NCBI RefSeq assembly: GCF_965201005.1
Contig: NZ_OZ241747.1
Location: forward strand, 3,472,001-3,536,000
Direction of reading: 5' to 3'
DNA: 64,000 nucleotides
DNA from: Mucilaginibacter_A sp965201005
Lineage (GTDB): Bacteria > Bacteroidota > Bacteroidia > Sphingobacteriales > Sphingobacteriaceae
Positions 51,957-61,444 of this stretch are shown here, one piece after another. Position 1 is the first letter of the stretch. Each line of letters begins with the position of its first letter. The notes under the pieces were generated by a model. The model ran no database searches. It had not been told where the DNA came from and was given only the letters and a program-made list of their open reading frames with translations. The position numbers and the translations under genes are program-made.

Positions 51957-52004
51957 TGCTGTTTTTATCGACCTAAATTTAGGTCGATAAAAACAGCATC
52001 AGTC
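51951..52004. terminator. Perfect 54-bp palindrome of two B units between comF and glyA
   Basis: The left half (51951-51977) and the right half (51978-52004) are exact reverse complements; the outer part reads GACTGATGCTGTTTTTATCG and the centre CCTAAATTTAGG. There is no loop. The comF stop codon lies in the left end and the convergent glyA stop is 24 bases to the right. It can act as a terminator in both directions and in DNA could extrude a cruciform. Confidence 0.8.
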
Positions 52005-52027
52005 AAACCAAATTACTAAGCTTCAGA

Positions 52028-53299
52028 TTATTTATACAAAGGAAATTTCTTGGTAAGATGATGCACTTGATCGCGAACTTTATCAATATGCGCTTCATCA
52101 TCAATATTAGTTAACACAGAATCAATCAGTTCCACAATTTTTTTCATCTGTTTTTCCTTCATGCCACGCGTAGTAACGGCAGCAGTTCCAACCCGGATTC
52201 CGGAAGTTACAAACGGCGATTTATCATCAAAAGGGACCATGTTTTTATTGGCGGTGATGCCTGCACGGTCCAGCGCGTTTTCGGCAGCTTTACCGGTTAC
52301 GTTTTTGTTGCGTAAATCAATCAGCATCATGTGGTTATCGGTTCCGCCGGAAATGATGTTATAATCCAAATCCATTAAAGCTTCGGCCATTGCGGCTGCA
52401 TTTTGCTTCACCTGAACGATGTATTTCATGTATTTATCGCTCAAAGCTTCACCAAAAGCGATGGCTTTGGCTGCTATAATGTGCTCCAGCGGGCCCCCTT
52501 GCGTTCCGGGGAAAACGGCCATATCTAAAACGGATGACATCATCCGGGTTTCACCTTTTGGCGTTTTCAGGCCGAACGGGTTTTCGAAATCTTTCCCCAG
52601 CAAAATCAAACCACCACGCGGGCCGCGCAAAGTTTTGTGCGTAGTAGTGGTTACAATATGGCAATGCGGAAGCGGATCCGTCAATAAACCCCTTGCGATC
52701 AGACCCGAAGGATGCGAAATATCGGCCAGCACCAGCGCCCCGATTTCATCAGCCACGCTACGGATAAAAGCATAATCCCAATCCCGCGAATAGGCCGATG
52801 CACCGCAGATAATCAGTTTGGGTTTTTCGCGGAGGGCAACTTCTTTCAGCAAATCATAATCAATCAGACCGGTTTCTTTTTTCACCCCGTAAAAAAACGG
52901 TTTATATAATTTGCCCGAAAAATTGACCGGCGAACCGTGCGTTAAATGTCCGCCATGAGAAAGATCAAAACCCAAGATTTTATCACCGGCCTGCAAACAA
53001 GCCAGCAAAACGGCTGCGTTGGCCTGCGCACCGGAATGCGGCTGCACGTTTGCCCATTCGGCATTAAACAATTGTTTAGCGCGTTCTATGGCGATCGTTT
53101 CAATCTCGTCAACTACCTCACAACCACCATAATAGCGTTTTCCGGGCAAGCCTTCTGCGTATTTATTGGTTGCTGCGGAGCCTGCCGCTTCCATCACCTG
53201 TTTGCTCACAAAGTTTTCGGAAGCAATCAGTTCGATGCCTTTTTCCTGCCGTTCCTGCTCTTCGTCTAATAATCTGAATATTAATTTATCTCTTTTCAT
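52028..53299 (-). CDS. glyA: Serine hydroxymethyltransferase
   Basis: A 423-residue PLP enzyme interconverting serine and glycine with tetrahydrofolate. Family blocks include IELIASENFVSKQVMEAAGS, YAEGLPGKRYYGGCEVVDEIE, the PLP lysine in VTTTTHKTLRGPRGG, and the C-terminal SGIRVGTAAVTTRGMKE. It feeds one-carbon units to purine and thymidylate synthesis and connects with gcvH. Convergent with comF. Confidence 0.97.
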   Translation of the reverse strand: MKRDKLIFRLLDEEQERQEKGIELIASENFVSKQVMEAAGSAATNKYAEGLPGKRYYGGCEVVDEIETIAIERAKQLFNAEWANVQPHSGAQANAAVLLACLQAGDKILGFDLSHGGHLTHGSPVNFSGKLYKPFFYGVKKETGLIDYDLLKEVALREKPKLIICGASAYSRDWDYAFIRSVADEIGALVLADISHPSGLIARGLLTDPLPHCHIVTTTTHKTLRGPRGGLILLGKDFENPFGLKTPKGETRMMSSVLDMAVFPGTQGGPLEHIIAAKAIAFGEALSDKYMKYIVQVKQNAAAMAEALMDLDYNIISGGTDNHMMLIDLRNKNVTGKAAENALDRAGITANKNMVPFDDKSPFVTSGIRVGTAAVTTRGMKEKQMKKIVELIDSVLTNIDDEAHIDKVRDQVHHLTKKFPLYK

Positions 53300-53377
53300 G
53301 GTCTGCTTAATGGACGGCCGAATTTAGCCATATTTTTATCCGCAGCCTGATTTTTTTGCAAGAAGTGCGTTGCAGTT

Positions 53378-53405
53378 GATGCTTCTTTTATCGGCCTAAA
53401 ATTGG
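53378..53405. repeat. Dispersed motif, form A, in the glyA-dxs gap
   Basis: GATGCTTCTTTTATCGGCCT followed by AAAATTGG. Together with a B unit at 53532-53548 it marks the 258-base divergent region 53300-53557, which has no gene. Confidence 0.7.
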
Positions 53406-53522
53406 CATGGTCAAAAAAATATAGTTTTATATTCTTTATCTTCCGAAGAAAATATAAACCAGTGCCAAACATAAAGCAGCCCTGCGCGTAGAATTTGATA
53501 ATGGTTATTTAAGCAAATAATC

Positions 53523-53530
53523 TAATTTTG
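53523..53530 (+). promoter_or_regulatory. -7 box for dxs
   Basis: TAATTTTG matches TAnnTTTG; a TTG at 53495-53497 is a possible but rather distant -33 element. The dxs ATG is at 53558. A B unit (TAGATAAAAACAGTAC, 53533-53548) lies at the presumed start of transcription. Confidence 0.45.
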
Positions 53531-53557
53531 TATAGATAAAAACAGTACAGCGGCTAC

Positions 53558-55486
53558 ATGGACGTACAGGCGGGCAACCTTTTACAGCAAATTCATTCCC
53601 CTTCTGATTTAAAGAAATTTAATGAAGATGATCTTCCGGAAATTTCCCAGGAACTTAGGCAGTATATTATTGATATTGTTTCGGTTAATGGCGGCCATTT
53701 TGGGGCGAGTTTGGGCGTGGTGGAGCTAACGGTTGCACTGCATTATGTGCTAAACACGCCTTACGATCAGCTGGTTTGGGATGTTGGCCACCAAGCTTAC
53801 GGACATAAAATACTGACTGGCCGCCGGGGCGTTTTTCATACCAACCGGTTGTACAAAGGCATTAGCGGTTTCCCAAAACGCACAGAAAGTGCTTATGATA
53901 CATTTGGTGTGGGGCATTCTTCCACTTCCATTTCTGCGGCTTTGGGCATGGCCGTGGCTTCCAACCGGAAAGGAGAACATGATCGGCAGCATGTGGCCGT
54001 GATTGGTGATGGCGCGATGACCGGCGGAATGGCTTTTGAAGCGTTGAACCATGCCGGGATCGAGAACTCAAATTTGCTGGTTATTTTGAACGATAACTGC
54101 ATGTCTATCGACCCAAATGTAGGTGCGCTGAAAGAGTATCTGACTAATATTTCTACTTCTAAATCTTACAATCGCTTTCGGGACGAGGTAAGCCATGTTT
54201 TGGCCAAAATTTCTGCTTTAGGGCCAGATGCTTTTCAAATCGCCAAAAAACTGGAAAAAAGCATTAAAGGGACGATCCTTAAAAACAGTAACCTTTTTGA
54301 GTCGCTGCAGTTCCGGTATTTTGGCCCTGTTGATGGACATGATGTAAAACGCTTAGTTAAAATTTTAAAAGATCTGCGTGATATTCCGGGCCCAAAATTG
54401 CTGCATTGCATCACCGTAAAAGGTAAAGGTTATGCTTTGGCCGAGAAAGACCAAACGGTATGGCATGCCCCGGGTTTGTTCGATAAAATTACAGGTGAAA
54501 TAAAAAAACCTGTTTACGATAAGCCCAAACCGCCAAAATATCAGGATGTTTTTGGCCATACGATTATCGAACTGGCCGAAATCAACCCCCAAATTATGGG
54601 CATAACGCCAGCAATGCCTTCCGGTTCATCTTTAAATATGATGATGAAAGCCATGCCGGAACGCGCTTTTGATGTAGGCATTGCAGAACAACATGCGGTT
54701 ACTTTTTCGGCCGGATTGGCTACGCAGGGCATGGTCCCGTTCTGTAATATTTATTCCAGTTTTATGCAGCGCGCTTATGACCAAGTGATCCATGATGTGG
54801 CGATACAGAAACTGAACGTCGTTTTTTGCCTGGATAGAGCCGGTTTGGCCGGGGCAGACGGACCAACGCATCACGGAGCTTATGATCTGGCTTATATGCG
54901 CTGCATTCCAAATATGGTGGTTTCTGCACCGATGAACGAGGAAGAACTGCGCAACCTGATGTTTACCGCTCAGCAGGATAATATGGGCCCGTTTTCTATC
55001 CGTTACCCGCGCGGAAACGGTGAAATGGTGAATTGGCAAAAACCGATGAAAGCCTTGCCGGTTGGCAAAGGCCGGATGATTTGCGACGGTGAAGAAGTAG
55101 CGATTTTAACCATCGGCACTATTGGAAACGAGGCGGTAAAAGCAGTAGAAAGTTTAAATTTGGAAGGAATTTATCCGGCACATTATGATTTACGTTTTGT
55201 AAAACCGCTGGACGAAGAAATGCTGCACCAGGTTTTCCAGAAATTTGATCGGGTAATTACAGTAGAAGACGGTTGTTTGCAAGGCGGAATGGGCAGTGCC
55301 GTAATTGAGTTTATGGCGGATCATGGCTATGCGGCAAAAGTAATCCGCTTGGGCATTCCGGACCGTTTTATAGAACACGGAGAGCAGCCGGAACTTTGGG
55401 CAGAATGCGGTTATAATGCAGCCTCAATTTCAACCCAAGTCAAAAAATTAGCGGTAAAAAGAGCAGCACAAACTATTGCTTCCTGA
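53558..55486 (+). CDS. dxs: 1-deoxy-D-xylulose-5-phosphate synthase
   Basis: A 642-residue thiamine-diphosphate enzyme making DXP from pyruvate and glyceraldehyde-3-phosphate, the entry to MEP isoprenoid synthesis; DXP also feeds PLP synthesis, where PdxA acts. TPP-binding residues are in GDGAMTGGMAFEALNHAG and LNDNCMSIDPN; the transketolase core includes DRAGLAGADGPTHHGAYDLA and FSIRYPRGNGE. Its stop codon TGA (55484-55486) overlaps the first bases of an A motif unit. Confidence 0.97.
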   Translation: MDVQAGNLLQQIHSPSDLKKFNEDDLPEISQELRQYIIDIVSVNGGHFGASLGVVELTVALHYVLNTPYDQLVWDVGHQAYGHKILTGRRGVFHTNRLYKGISGFPKRTESAYDTFGVGHSSTSISAALGMAVASNRKGEHDRQHVAVIGDGAMTGGMAFEALNHAGIENSNLLVILNDNCMSIDPNVGALKEYLTNISTSKSYNRFRDEVSHVLAKISALGPDAFQIAKKLEKSIKGTILKNSNLFESLQFRYFGPVDGHDVKRLVKILKDLRDIPGPKLLHCITVKGKGYALAEKDQTVWHAPGLFDKITGEIKKPVYDKPKPPKYQDVFGHTIIELAEINPQIMGITPAMPSGSSLNMMMKAMPERAFDVGIAEQHAVTFSAGLATQGMVPFCNIYSSFMQRAYDQVIHDVAIQKLNVVFCLDRAGLAGADGPTHHGAYDLAYMRCIPNMVVSAPMNEEELRNLMFTAQQDNMGPFSIRYPRGNGEMVNWQKPMKALPVGKGRMICDGEEVAILTIGTIGNEAVKAVESLNLEGIYPAHYDLRFVKPLDEEMLHQVFQKFDRVITVEDGCLQGGMGSAVIEFMADHGYAAKVIRLGIPDRFIEHGEQPELWAECGYNAASISTQVKKLAVKRAAQTIAS

Positions 55487-55517
55487 TGCTTCTTTTATCG
55501 GTATAAAAACAGTGAAG
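55485..55517. repeat. Facing A and B units between dxs and the RemB/Wzi-like gene
   Basis: A left A half (GATGCTTCTTTTATC) and a right B half (TATAAAAACAGTGAAG) form an imperfect hairpin (TGCTTC pairs with GAAGCA) right after the dxs stop and 15 bases before the convergent gene's stop. A bidirectional terminator is likely. Confidence 0.7.
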
Positions 55518-55531
55518 CACTTTCTTCAACC

Positions 55532-57151
55532 TCAAAAATCATAATATAAATTGCGGAAACTGCTGCGCAGGCCAAAAGTGAACAGGGTAGTGTTATTGGT
55601 AAACAAATCGTTTGTTTCTTTGCGCAACACCGCACCTGCTTCAATCCGTAAATTATATTTTGGATTTAACATATAGGAAACCCTGCCTTCTCCATAATAC
55701 AAATTGGTAGTCAGGCCCTGGCCGGTAAAAGTGCCTAAAGTTCTGGAGGCATCAGGATAGAGTTTAAAAATATCTTTTCCATAATTGGTGTTTATAAACG
55801 GATCTAAGCCATAATGCCCAAAATCTGCCTGCCCATAAAAGTTAAACCGCCCGATCGCGTAATTTAAAATGCCAACTACTTCACGAAAATTTGCACCAAA
55901 CGGATGTGCAAGTGGTTCTGTATTATGCGCATAATTTATCAATGAATTTACTTCCGTGTAAGTATATGGTTTGGCGTTATTAATTTCCAGCAGATAATTA
56001 AGGTTTTTTATGTTGAACACATCGGCACCACGAACACCCAACTGCCAGGCATATTTATTACGATAGCTTCCGTTACTCGAAAAAAAATCTTTTGCCTGAA
56101 ACTCGTCTAAAGCAAACTGACCATAAAATGCAGCTTTATCAACAAACTTATATTTTCCGGTAAAACCGATCAGGGCGTTATCACCGGAACCATTATTAGC
56201 TTCGAGCGGGCGCAGGAAAACAAACGGATTGATGTAATTATAATCAAAACCGCGCTTATTCCCCAGATCATCTTTATCACCCCAAATTACCGAATCAAAA
56301 AAACCGAGCGATACTTTATTGCTCACGCTCCAATCCAGGTAATGAAAAACAGCCCATTTGCGGCGGTAATCATCCTGGTAAGAAAACTTTGTGGCCAAAG
56401 GATCCTGCATGTAAGCCCACATTGCCATATACCGTACATTGCCCAAAGTAGCGGTTAGTTTGAAAAAGGGATAATTGGAAGCATAGTCAGACAGCAAAAC
56501 CGACCGGTAGCCATCCCCGATGAAAGTTTTATCCTGACCTAAAGCAATATTAAGATATTTGTTCGGCGTATAAGAAAGTAACGCTGTGGAGTATGAATAA
56601 TCGCTGGTTCGTTTGCCATAACTCCTGTCATAAGCCTGGCCGGGCACAAAAAATATTTGGCTGATAGCATTTTTATCAATATACCTGTTGATATAATCTG
56701 CAAATACAGCCTGGTTTTCATATCCGCTGGTGTAAAAATAAAACTTGCTGCCAATGGTGCCGCCAACCTGGTAGCCGCGTGTGTTTAACCAGGTTGTTTT
56801 ATGGTTGCTGAAATCACGGCCAATGTTAAAATCCGGTAAAAAATCAACAAAAGCAGTAAAATCTTTCTCTTTAATATCAACCAAATGTTCCTGAAATAAT
56901 TTGCGGTGCAGCCAGCTTCTTTTACCGATAGAATCTACACCGGCATTCATCAGGGTTTGATATTGCTGACTGATGAGCGGATCGTCCACCAAAAACGGCT
57001 TCATCGAACTGTGAAAACGGGATTGATTGGAATATACGCTCGAATCCAGCTTTTGGTAAAACTGATATGCGTAAGGCAGATAAACAGATTGTGCCCGTGC
57101 GGCTGAACCGATATAAAATATAGTTAGTAAAAGAAGTATTTTTTTATTCAT
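55532..57151 (-). CDS. Outer-membrane barrel protein, RemB/Wzi-like
   Basis: A 539-residue exported protein (signal MNKKILLLLTIFYIGSAARA). After a helical ~100-residue N-terminal part it has many aromatic-rich beta strands, ending in FGLRSSFRNLYYDF with a terminal Phe as in outer-membrane barrels. The layout recalls RemB of Flavobacterium gliding motility and capsule-linked Wzi barrels; I cannot separate these by eye. It would fit with SprA (T9SS/gliding) but is not evidence of motility. Motif units flank both ends, and one lies in its 5' part (56915-56930). Confidence 0.6.
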   Translation of the reverse strand: MNKKILLLLTIFYIGSAARAQSVYLPYAYQFYQKLDSSVYSNQSRFHSSMKPFLVDDPLISQQYQTLMNAGVDSIGKRSWLHRKLFQEHLVDIKEKDFTAFVDFLPDFNIGRDFSNHKTTWLNTRGYQVGGTIGSKFYFYTSGYENQAVFADYINRYIDKNAISQIFFVPGQAYDRSYGKRTSDYSYSTALLSYTPNKYLNIALGQDKTFIGDGYRSVLLSDYASNYPFFKLTATLGNVRYMAMWAYMQDPLATKFSYQDDYRRKWAVFHYLDWSVSNKVSLGFFDSVIWGDKDDLGNKRGFDYNYINPFVFLRPLEANNGSGDNALIGFTGKYKFVDKAAFYGQFALDEFQAKDFFSSNGSYRNKYAWQLGVRGADVFNIKNLNYLLEINNAKPYTYTEVNSLINYAHNTEPLAHPFGANFREVVGILNYAIGRFNFYGQADFGHYGLDPFINTNYGKDIFKLYPDASRTLGTFTGQGLTTNLYYGEGRVSYMLNPKYNLRIEAGAVLRKETNDLFTNNTTLFTFGLRSSFRNLYYDF

Positions 57152-57193
57152 GCCGATGGCGTTGTGATTATACTGAGCGGTTTTCAGACTGAA

Positions 57194-57225
57194 TTTTATA
57201 CGATAAAAACAGCATACTGTTTACC
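57194..57225. repeat. Motif B unit with overlapping reverse half between RemB-like and DUF3109 genes
   Basis: ATTTTATACGATAAAAACAG, then CATACTGTTTACC, where the second half overlaps as an inverted B core. It lies in 57152-57270, downstream of DUF3109 and upstream of the RemB-like gene (both minus). Confidence 0.65.
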
Positions 57226-57270
57226 TGCCTTTATACGTTGCAAATATTAAAATTATAACAGTAAAGAAAA

Positions 57271-57852
57271 TTATTTTTCGGATTGATTAAGGGCGGCAAT
57301 CTGTTCTTCCAGTTCGCGATACCATATTGCACCGTATTTTCTGATCAGCGGATCTTTTAAAAACTGGTAAACGCTCACTTTTAGCTCATTACCGAAAGAA
57401 CAGGCCGGACTGCAAATGCTCCATCGATCATAAAACAGCACATCAAACTCCGGGTATTTGGTGATGCGGATAGGATATAAATGGCAGGAAATCGGTTTTT
57501 TCCAAACAGTTGCACCGGCTTCGTATGCTTTTTCTATGGCACATTTTGTAATGCCGTTTTCCCAGGTTACGTATGCACATTCTTTGTTTCCATCCACGCA
57601 GGGCGTAGTATAATCGCCATCAAAATCAACTACCGAAGTACCCACCTGCTCAATGGTTTCAATGCCTTTGGCCGTCATATAAGGTTTTACTGCCGGATAA
57701 ATTTCCGCCAAAACGTTCAGTTCATCCAGGTTTAGCGGTGCGCCAGAATCCCCTTCAACGCAACATGCACCTTTGCACCGGTTTAAATTACAAACAAAAT
57801 TTTCATTGATTACATCCTCATGCACCAGAGTACCCTTAACTTCAATCATCAT
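57271..57852 (-). CDS. DUF3109 cysteine-rich protein
   Basis: A 193-residue DUF3109 protein conserved in Bacteroidota. Its hallmark is the cysteine-rich start CNLNRCKGACCVEGDSGAPL; further cysteines are in TTPCVDGNKECAYV, KPISCHLYPIR and RWSICSPACSFG. Pattern and spacing suggest a metal or iron-sulfur site, similar to the YkgJ-type CxxxCC family; this is inference. It lies 2 bases after the DUF3108 gene, so both are in one transcript. Confidence 0.85.
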   Translation of the reverse strand: MMIEVKGTLVHEDVINENFVCNLNRCKGACCVEGDSGAPLNLDELNVLAEIYPAVKPYMTAKGIETIEQVGTSVVDFDGDYTTPCVDGNKECAYVTWENGITKCAIEKAYEAGATVWKKPISCHLYPIRITKYPEFDVLFYDRWSICSPACSFGNELKVSVYQFLKDPLIRKYGAIWYRELEEQIAALNQSEK

Positions 57853-57854
57853 TT

Positions 57855-58628
57855 TTACTGGTTTAAAGGATATTTCAGCCCGCTTGCTTTTGTAATTTCC
57901 AGCGTAACGGTGCCTACCAAAATTTCTACCTGCGCTTTTACAGGTATGCGGTTGCCATCATTTGTAATCCACAGGTATAACTTACTATCTTTCCGAAAGA
58001 TGCGGCCCGGTAAAATGGAAGGGCAAAATTTCAGACAGTTAAAAGTACCCAAATCGCAGGTAACATCTTCTTTTCCAACATAAGTAATGCCCAAAGTTTC
58101 AATTTTTTTTTCGGAAAAGTATTGTAATTTTAATTCATCTCCTGGTTTTATTTTTGTCAGGTCCAGGTTTCGGGCAAAATAGTAAGCAGAAGGAAGATCA
58201 AAAACTTGCCCTTTAAACGGAAAAGTACCGGTTTGTGCCGTAATCTTCTTGTTTTCATAATCAAAACTTACTTTATCACTACGCCGGTACTTGCCCTCAC
58301 GGCGGTTTTCTGTATAGTAATAAGGCAGTGTAGTAATACGGTCTATAAACGATTCGTACCGATTTCTGACCTTAAAAAATATATCAAAACTACCAGACGT
58401 TTTTCCATCAATCACAATATGATAAGTGGGTTTTCCTTCAAACTTGATCCCGCTCTCTTCTATCTTTAAATTAGCTTCTGCGGCAGAGAAAATCCCGTAT
58501 TTTAAGCGATAACTCAGCTGCTCACCGTCTTTAAAAGCTAAAGTACTTTTTCGGACTAAATCCTGGGCAAACACAAATTGGTGTGTTAAAAACAGCAATA
58601 TTGATGCACTCCATAATGTTTTTAGCAT
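57855..58628 (-). CDS. DUF3108 exported protein
   Basis: A 257-residue exported protein (signal ending near QFVFAQ). The DUF3108 core is seen in FKDGEQLSYRLKYGIFSAAE and in the FNCLKFCPSILPGRIFRKDS region leading to LYLWITNDGNRIPVK. Predicted all-beta periplasmic fold; function unknown. Co-directional with DUF2480 and DUF3109. Confidence 0.85.
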   Translation of the reverse strand: MLKTLWSASILLFLTHQFVFAQDLVRKSTLAFKDGEQLSYRLKYGIFSAAEANLKIEESGIKFEGKPTYHIVIDGKTSGSFDIFFKVRNRYESFIDRITTLPYYYTENRREGKYRRSDKVSFDYENKKITAQTGTFPFKGQVFDLPSAYYFARNLDLTKIKPGDELKLQYFSEKKIETLGITYVGKEDVTCDLGTFNCLKFCPSILPGRIFRKDSKLYLWITNDGNRIPVKAQVEILVGTVTLEITKASGLKYPLNQ

Positions 58629-58653
58629 AAGCAGCAGCCTGAAAAATTGATTT

Positions 58654-59175
58654 TTAAACGAGTTCTTTACGTTTGTAAACGGGAACGGTGGAGCAAGGTT
58701 CGCCGTATAAAATACTTTTTACAACGGATGTCAGGCGAAATGCCAGGCTTACATAAGCAGATTCGGGCACAGCAATATCGCCGCAACCTTTAATCACCAT
58801 GCGCTGGTCCCGAAATTTTTCAATATCTATTTTGTTGATCGCTTCTTCAAACAAAACCGTTTCCAACGTATCCAAATCACCAAAAACTACCTTTTTAGCA
58901 ATGCCGGAAAGTTTGTTGGCCAACAGCATATAAGCCCAGGTTGGTACAATTGCATCTGCAGAACAGGTTATGGCCACAAATTTATCCTGATATTGCTGCC
59001 AATCGTGTTGTTTGATAAATTCCCTGAAATCTTTTTCCCGCAGCATCAAACCCATAAACAGGTTGTCTTTTACGTCATACAAAACGCGTTCTCCTGCCGG
59101 ATAAAGACTTGCCGGATCAAAAGTGACCAAACCACTTTGGGCAACTTTGTTAACAATGTTTTCCTGAATATCCAT
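58654..59175 (-). CDS. DUF2480 cytoplasmic protein
   Basis: A 173-residue DUF2480 family member found nearly only in Bacteroidota: LFMGLMLREKDFREFIKQHD, ITCSADAIVPTWAYMLLANK and VIKGCGDIAVPESAYVSLAF. No signal peptide. Function not known. It is separated from the upstream ppiD gene by an intrinsic terminator. Confidence 0.85.
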   Translation of the reverse strand: MDIQENIVNKVAQSGLVTFDPASLYPAGERVLYDVKDNLFMGLMLREKDFREFIKQHDWQQYQDKFVAITCSADAIVPTWAYMLLANKLSGIAKKVVFGDLDTLETVLFEEAINKIDIEKFRDQRMVIKGCGDIAVPESAYVSLAFRLTSVVKSILYGEPCSTVPVYKRKELV

Positions 59176-59191
59176 AGCCCAAAAATAAAAA

Positions 59192-59220
59192 ATCCGGAAA
59201 CCAATAACTGATTTCCGGAT
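59192..59220 (-). terminator. Intrinsic terminator after ppiD
   Basis: Stem ATCCGGAAA/TTTCCGGAT (59192-59200 with 59212-59220), followed on the minus strand by a T-rich tract. It is 23 bases after the ppiD-like stop. Confidence 0.88.
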
Positions 59221-59242
59221 GTAAAATTACAATACGTTTAGC

Positions 59243-61348
59243 CTAAAAAAACTTGGCACGGTAATCTTTTACATTGGCTTTATCTTTCAACACATTAAAA
59301 ACATCACCGTCCACACGCTGCAATGCTGCCTGGTCAAATTGCTGCCGGTTTTTTAAACCGTTGGCCATTGCCGGCGGATTGTTAAAACTATCAACCACAA
59401 AAACGTAAACGCCGCTTTGGCCTTCAACCGGTTTAGAAATTTTGTGCAGTGGCGAACCGAAAATAGAACCGATCACCTTGTTTTCCTGATCCAGGCCCGG
59501 GATAATCGGATTGGCAAAAACCACGTTTTGTACCGGCATAACTTTAGCACCAACGGCTGCAGCAATTTTATTTAAGTCTGATGCTTCTTTTACCGCATTA
59601 AATTTCTCTTCCAGTTTTTTAGCTTTCACCTGATTGCGGACAGCCGGTTCAATTTGTTTTTTAACCAAATCCAAAGCAAGCGTCCCTTTTGGTTTGATGG
59701 CTTCCAGTTGTGCCACCACGTATTGCGTGCCTAATTCAAAAACCTGATTGGAAACATCGCCGGTTTTGGCCCCGTAAGCCCATTTTACCACATCGCGGGC
59801 ACTTTCCAAACCATTTAAGGTTGATGCGTTAGCGTTTACATCATCGGCCGTCATCTGTTTTAATTTTTCAGCCTTAACTGCCTGTGCAAAAGAACCGCCG
59901 GAAGCTTTGCTCAAAAATGCCTGTGCCTGTGCATAAGCGGCAGATTGTGTTTTGCTGCTTGGCGTTAAAGGTTTATCTACAACAGCTACTTTTACTACTT
60001 TGGATGAGCCTTTCTGCTCTTCGATTTCAATTAAATGTACACCAAACTGAGAAGTAACAATTTTTAAATCGCCTTTTTTGCCGGTAAAAACAGCATCTTC
60101 AAAAACCGGGACCATTGCGCCGCGGGCAAACGTGCCCAGCTCGCCGCCTTTGGCCGCAGAACCATCAACCGAATAAGTTTTGGCCAGTTCGGCAAAATCT
60201 TTTCCGCCCTGTATCAGTTTTTTCAAAGAATCTGCCTTGGCCAAAGCCTTGTCAACGCCACCAACAGCAGTCGGATTGATTAAAATATGGCGGGCTTTTA
60301 CAGAATCCGGCCCAACTTCAACATTAACCAATTTTGCAATTTTGTAAGCACCGTTGGATAAATAAGGCCCGTAAACAAAGCCCGGTGCTGCATTGAACAT
60401 TACAGAATCCAGTGCCGGGTCCAATTGTCCTTTTTTCTGATAAACCAGCGGAGCAGGCGTTGCTGCGTTTATCGCTACAAAAAGAGAATCATTTTTAGAG
60501 GTTTTTAAGCCATCCAAAAGTTTGTTGATCTGCTCTTTTGCAGCAGCCGTATCCGCTTTTGATGGCGCAGCGTTAAAAACAACGTAGTTTAAAGTCCGTA
60601 GTTCTTCCGGGTTTTTAAACTCGTTTTTATGCGCATTGTAATAAGTATTGTAATCGTCATCAGTCAGTTTAATTTGACTATCTGGGATAGAACTGTAATC
60701 CAGGGTAACATAGTTAAAGTTGACTGTTTTATTGCGTGCTTCGTAATCTTCTTTTGCTTCCAGAGAGTTTACATATAAACCGTTTTTGATCATTGAAAGG
60801 TATTTCTCTGATTTTTTGCCTTCAATAATCTGGTTTACAAAACCTGCCCACTGCGCTTTGGTTGCCGGATCTGCTTTGGAAGAATTGATGTTCTGCAAAA
60901 AACCCATTAACTGCTGGCGGTCAAACTGCCCGGTTTCGCGGTTAGTAAATGCCTGTACGATTTGTGGGCTCGGGCTGCTGCCCTGCACTAAAGATACACT
61001 TTCGTTATCGCCAACGGTCAAGCCCAATTTGGCAATTTGTTTTTGCAAAATGATCTGGCTGATTTGCTGGTTCCAGGTAGATTGCTGCACGTAGCTAACC
61101 ATCTGCGGGTTCATGCTTTGCTGGCCGGATTGCTGCTTGAAATTTTGCATGTTCTGATCCAGTTTGGCGGCATATTCATCATAATTGATTTTATCACCGT
61201 TCACTTCGCCAATTGTGGTACGGTCGCCGTTCATAAAAGAACTCCCGTAGTGCACTACTTCACCAATAATAAACGCAAAAAGTGCCAAACCGATCACAAC
61301 CACCAGGATTGTGCCCATCCGGTTCCGCAGAAAACTCATTATACCCAT
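59243..61348 (-). CDS. ppiD: PpiD-like peptidyl-prolyl isomerase/chaperone
   Basis: A 701-residue inner-membrane-anchored periplasmic chaperone. One N-terminal membrane helix (TILVVVIGLALFAFIIGEVV) is followed by a SurA_N-like chaperone domain (~40-250) and a parvulin PPIase domain (~350-440: VKARHILINPTAV, GGELGTFARGAMVPVFEDAV, FGVHLIEIEEQ). A second, degenerate rotamase-like segment comes near the end. It assists outer-membrane protein folding. It follows lptC by 96 bases. Motif units 59578-59596 (VKEASD) and 60081-60097 (EDAVFTG) are inside. Confidence 0.92.
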   Translation of the reverse strand: MGIMSFLRNRMGTILVVVIGLALFAFIIGEVVHYGSSFMNGDRTTIGEVNGDKINYDEYAAKLDQNMQNFKQQSGQQSMNPQMVSYVQQSTWNQQISQIILQKQIAKLGLTVGDNESVSLVQGSSPSPQIVQAFTNRETGQFDRQQLMGFLQNINSSKADPATKAQWAGFVNQIIEGKKSEKYLSMIKNGLYVNSLEAKEDYEARNKTVNFNYVTLDYSSIPDSQIKLTDDDYNTYYNAHKNEFKNPEELRTLNYVVFNAAPSKADTAAAKEQINKLLDGLKTSKNDSLFVAINAATPAPLVYQKKGQLDPALDSVMFNAAPGFVYGPYLSNGAYKIAKLVNVEVGPDSVKARHILINPTAVGGVDKALAKADSLKKLIQGGKDFAELAKTYSVDGSAAKGGELGTFARGAMVPVFEDAVFTGKKGDLKIVTSQFGVHLIEIEEQKGSSKVVKVAVVDKPLTPSSKTQSAAYAQAQAFLSKASGGSFAQAVKAEKLKQMTADDVNANASTLNGLESARDVVKWAYGAKTGDVSNQVFELGTQYVVAQLEAIKPKGTLALDLVKKQIEPAVRNQVKAKKLEEKFNAVKEASDLNKIAAAVGAKVMPVQNVVFANPIIPGLDQENKVIGSIFGSPLHKISKPVEGQSGVYVFVVDSFNNPPAMANGLKNRQQFDQAALQRVDGDVFNVLKDKANVKDYRAKFF

Positions 61349-61444
61349 AAAAAAACTTAATATAAATACTTAAAAAAGAGGGCGCAAGATACAAATTTTA
61401 TAAAAAACCGATACATGAAATTGCACTGTTTGTTTTTAAAAAAT

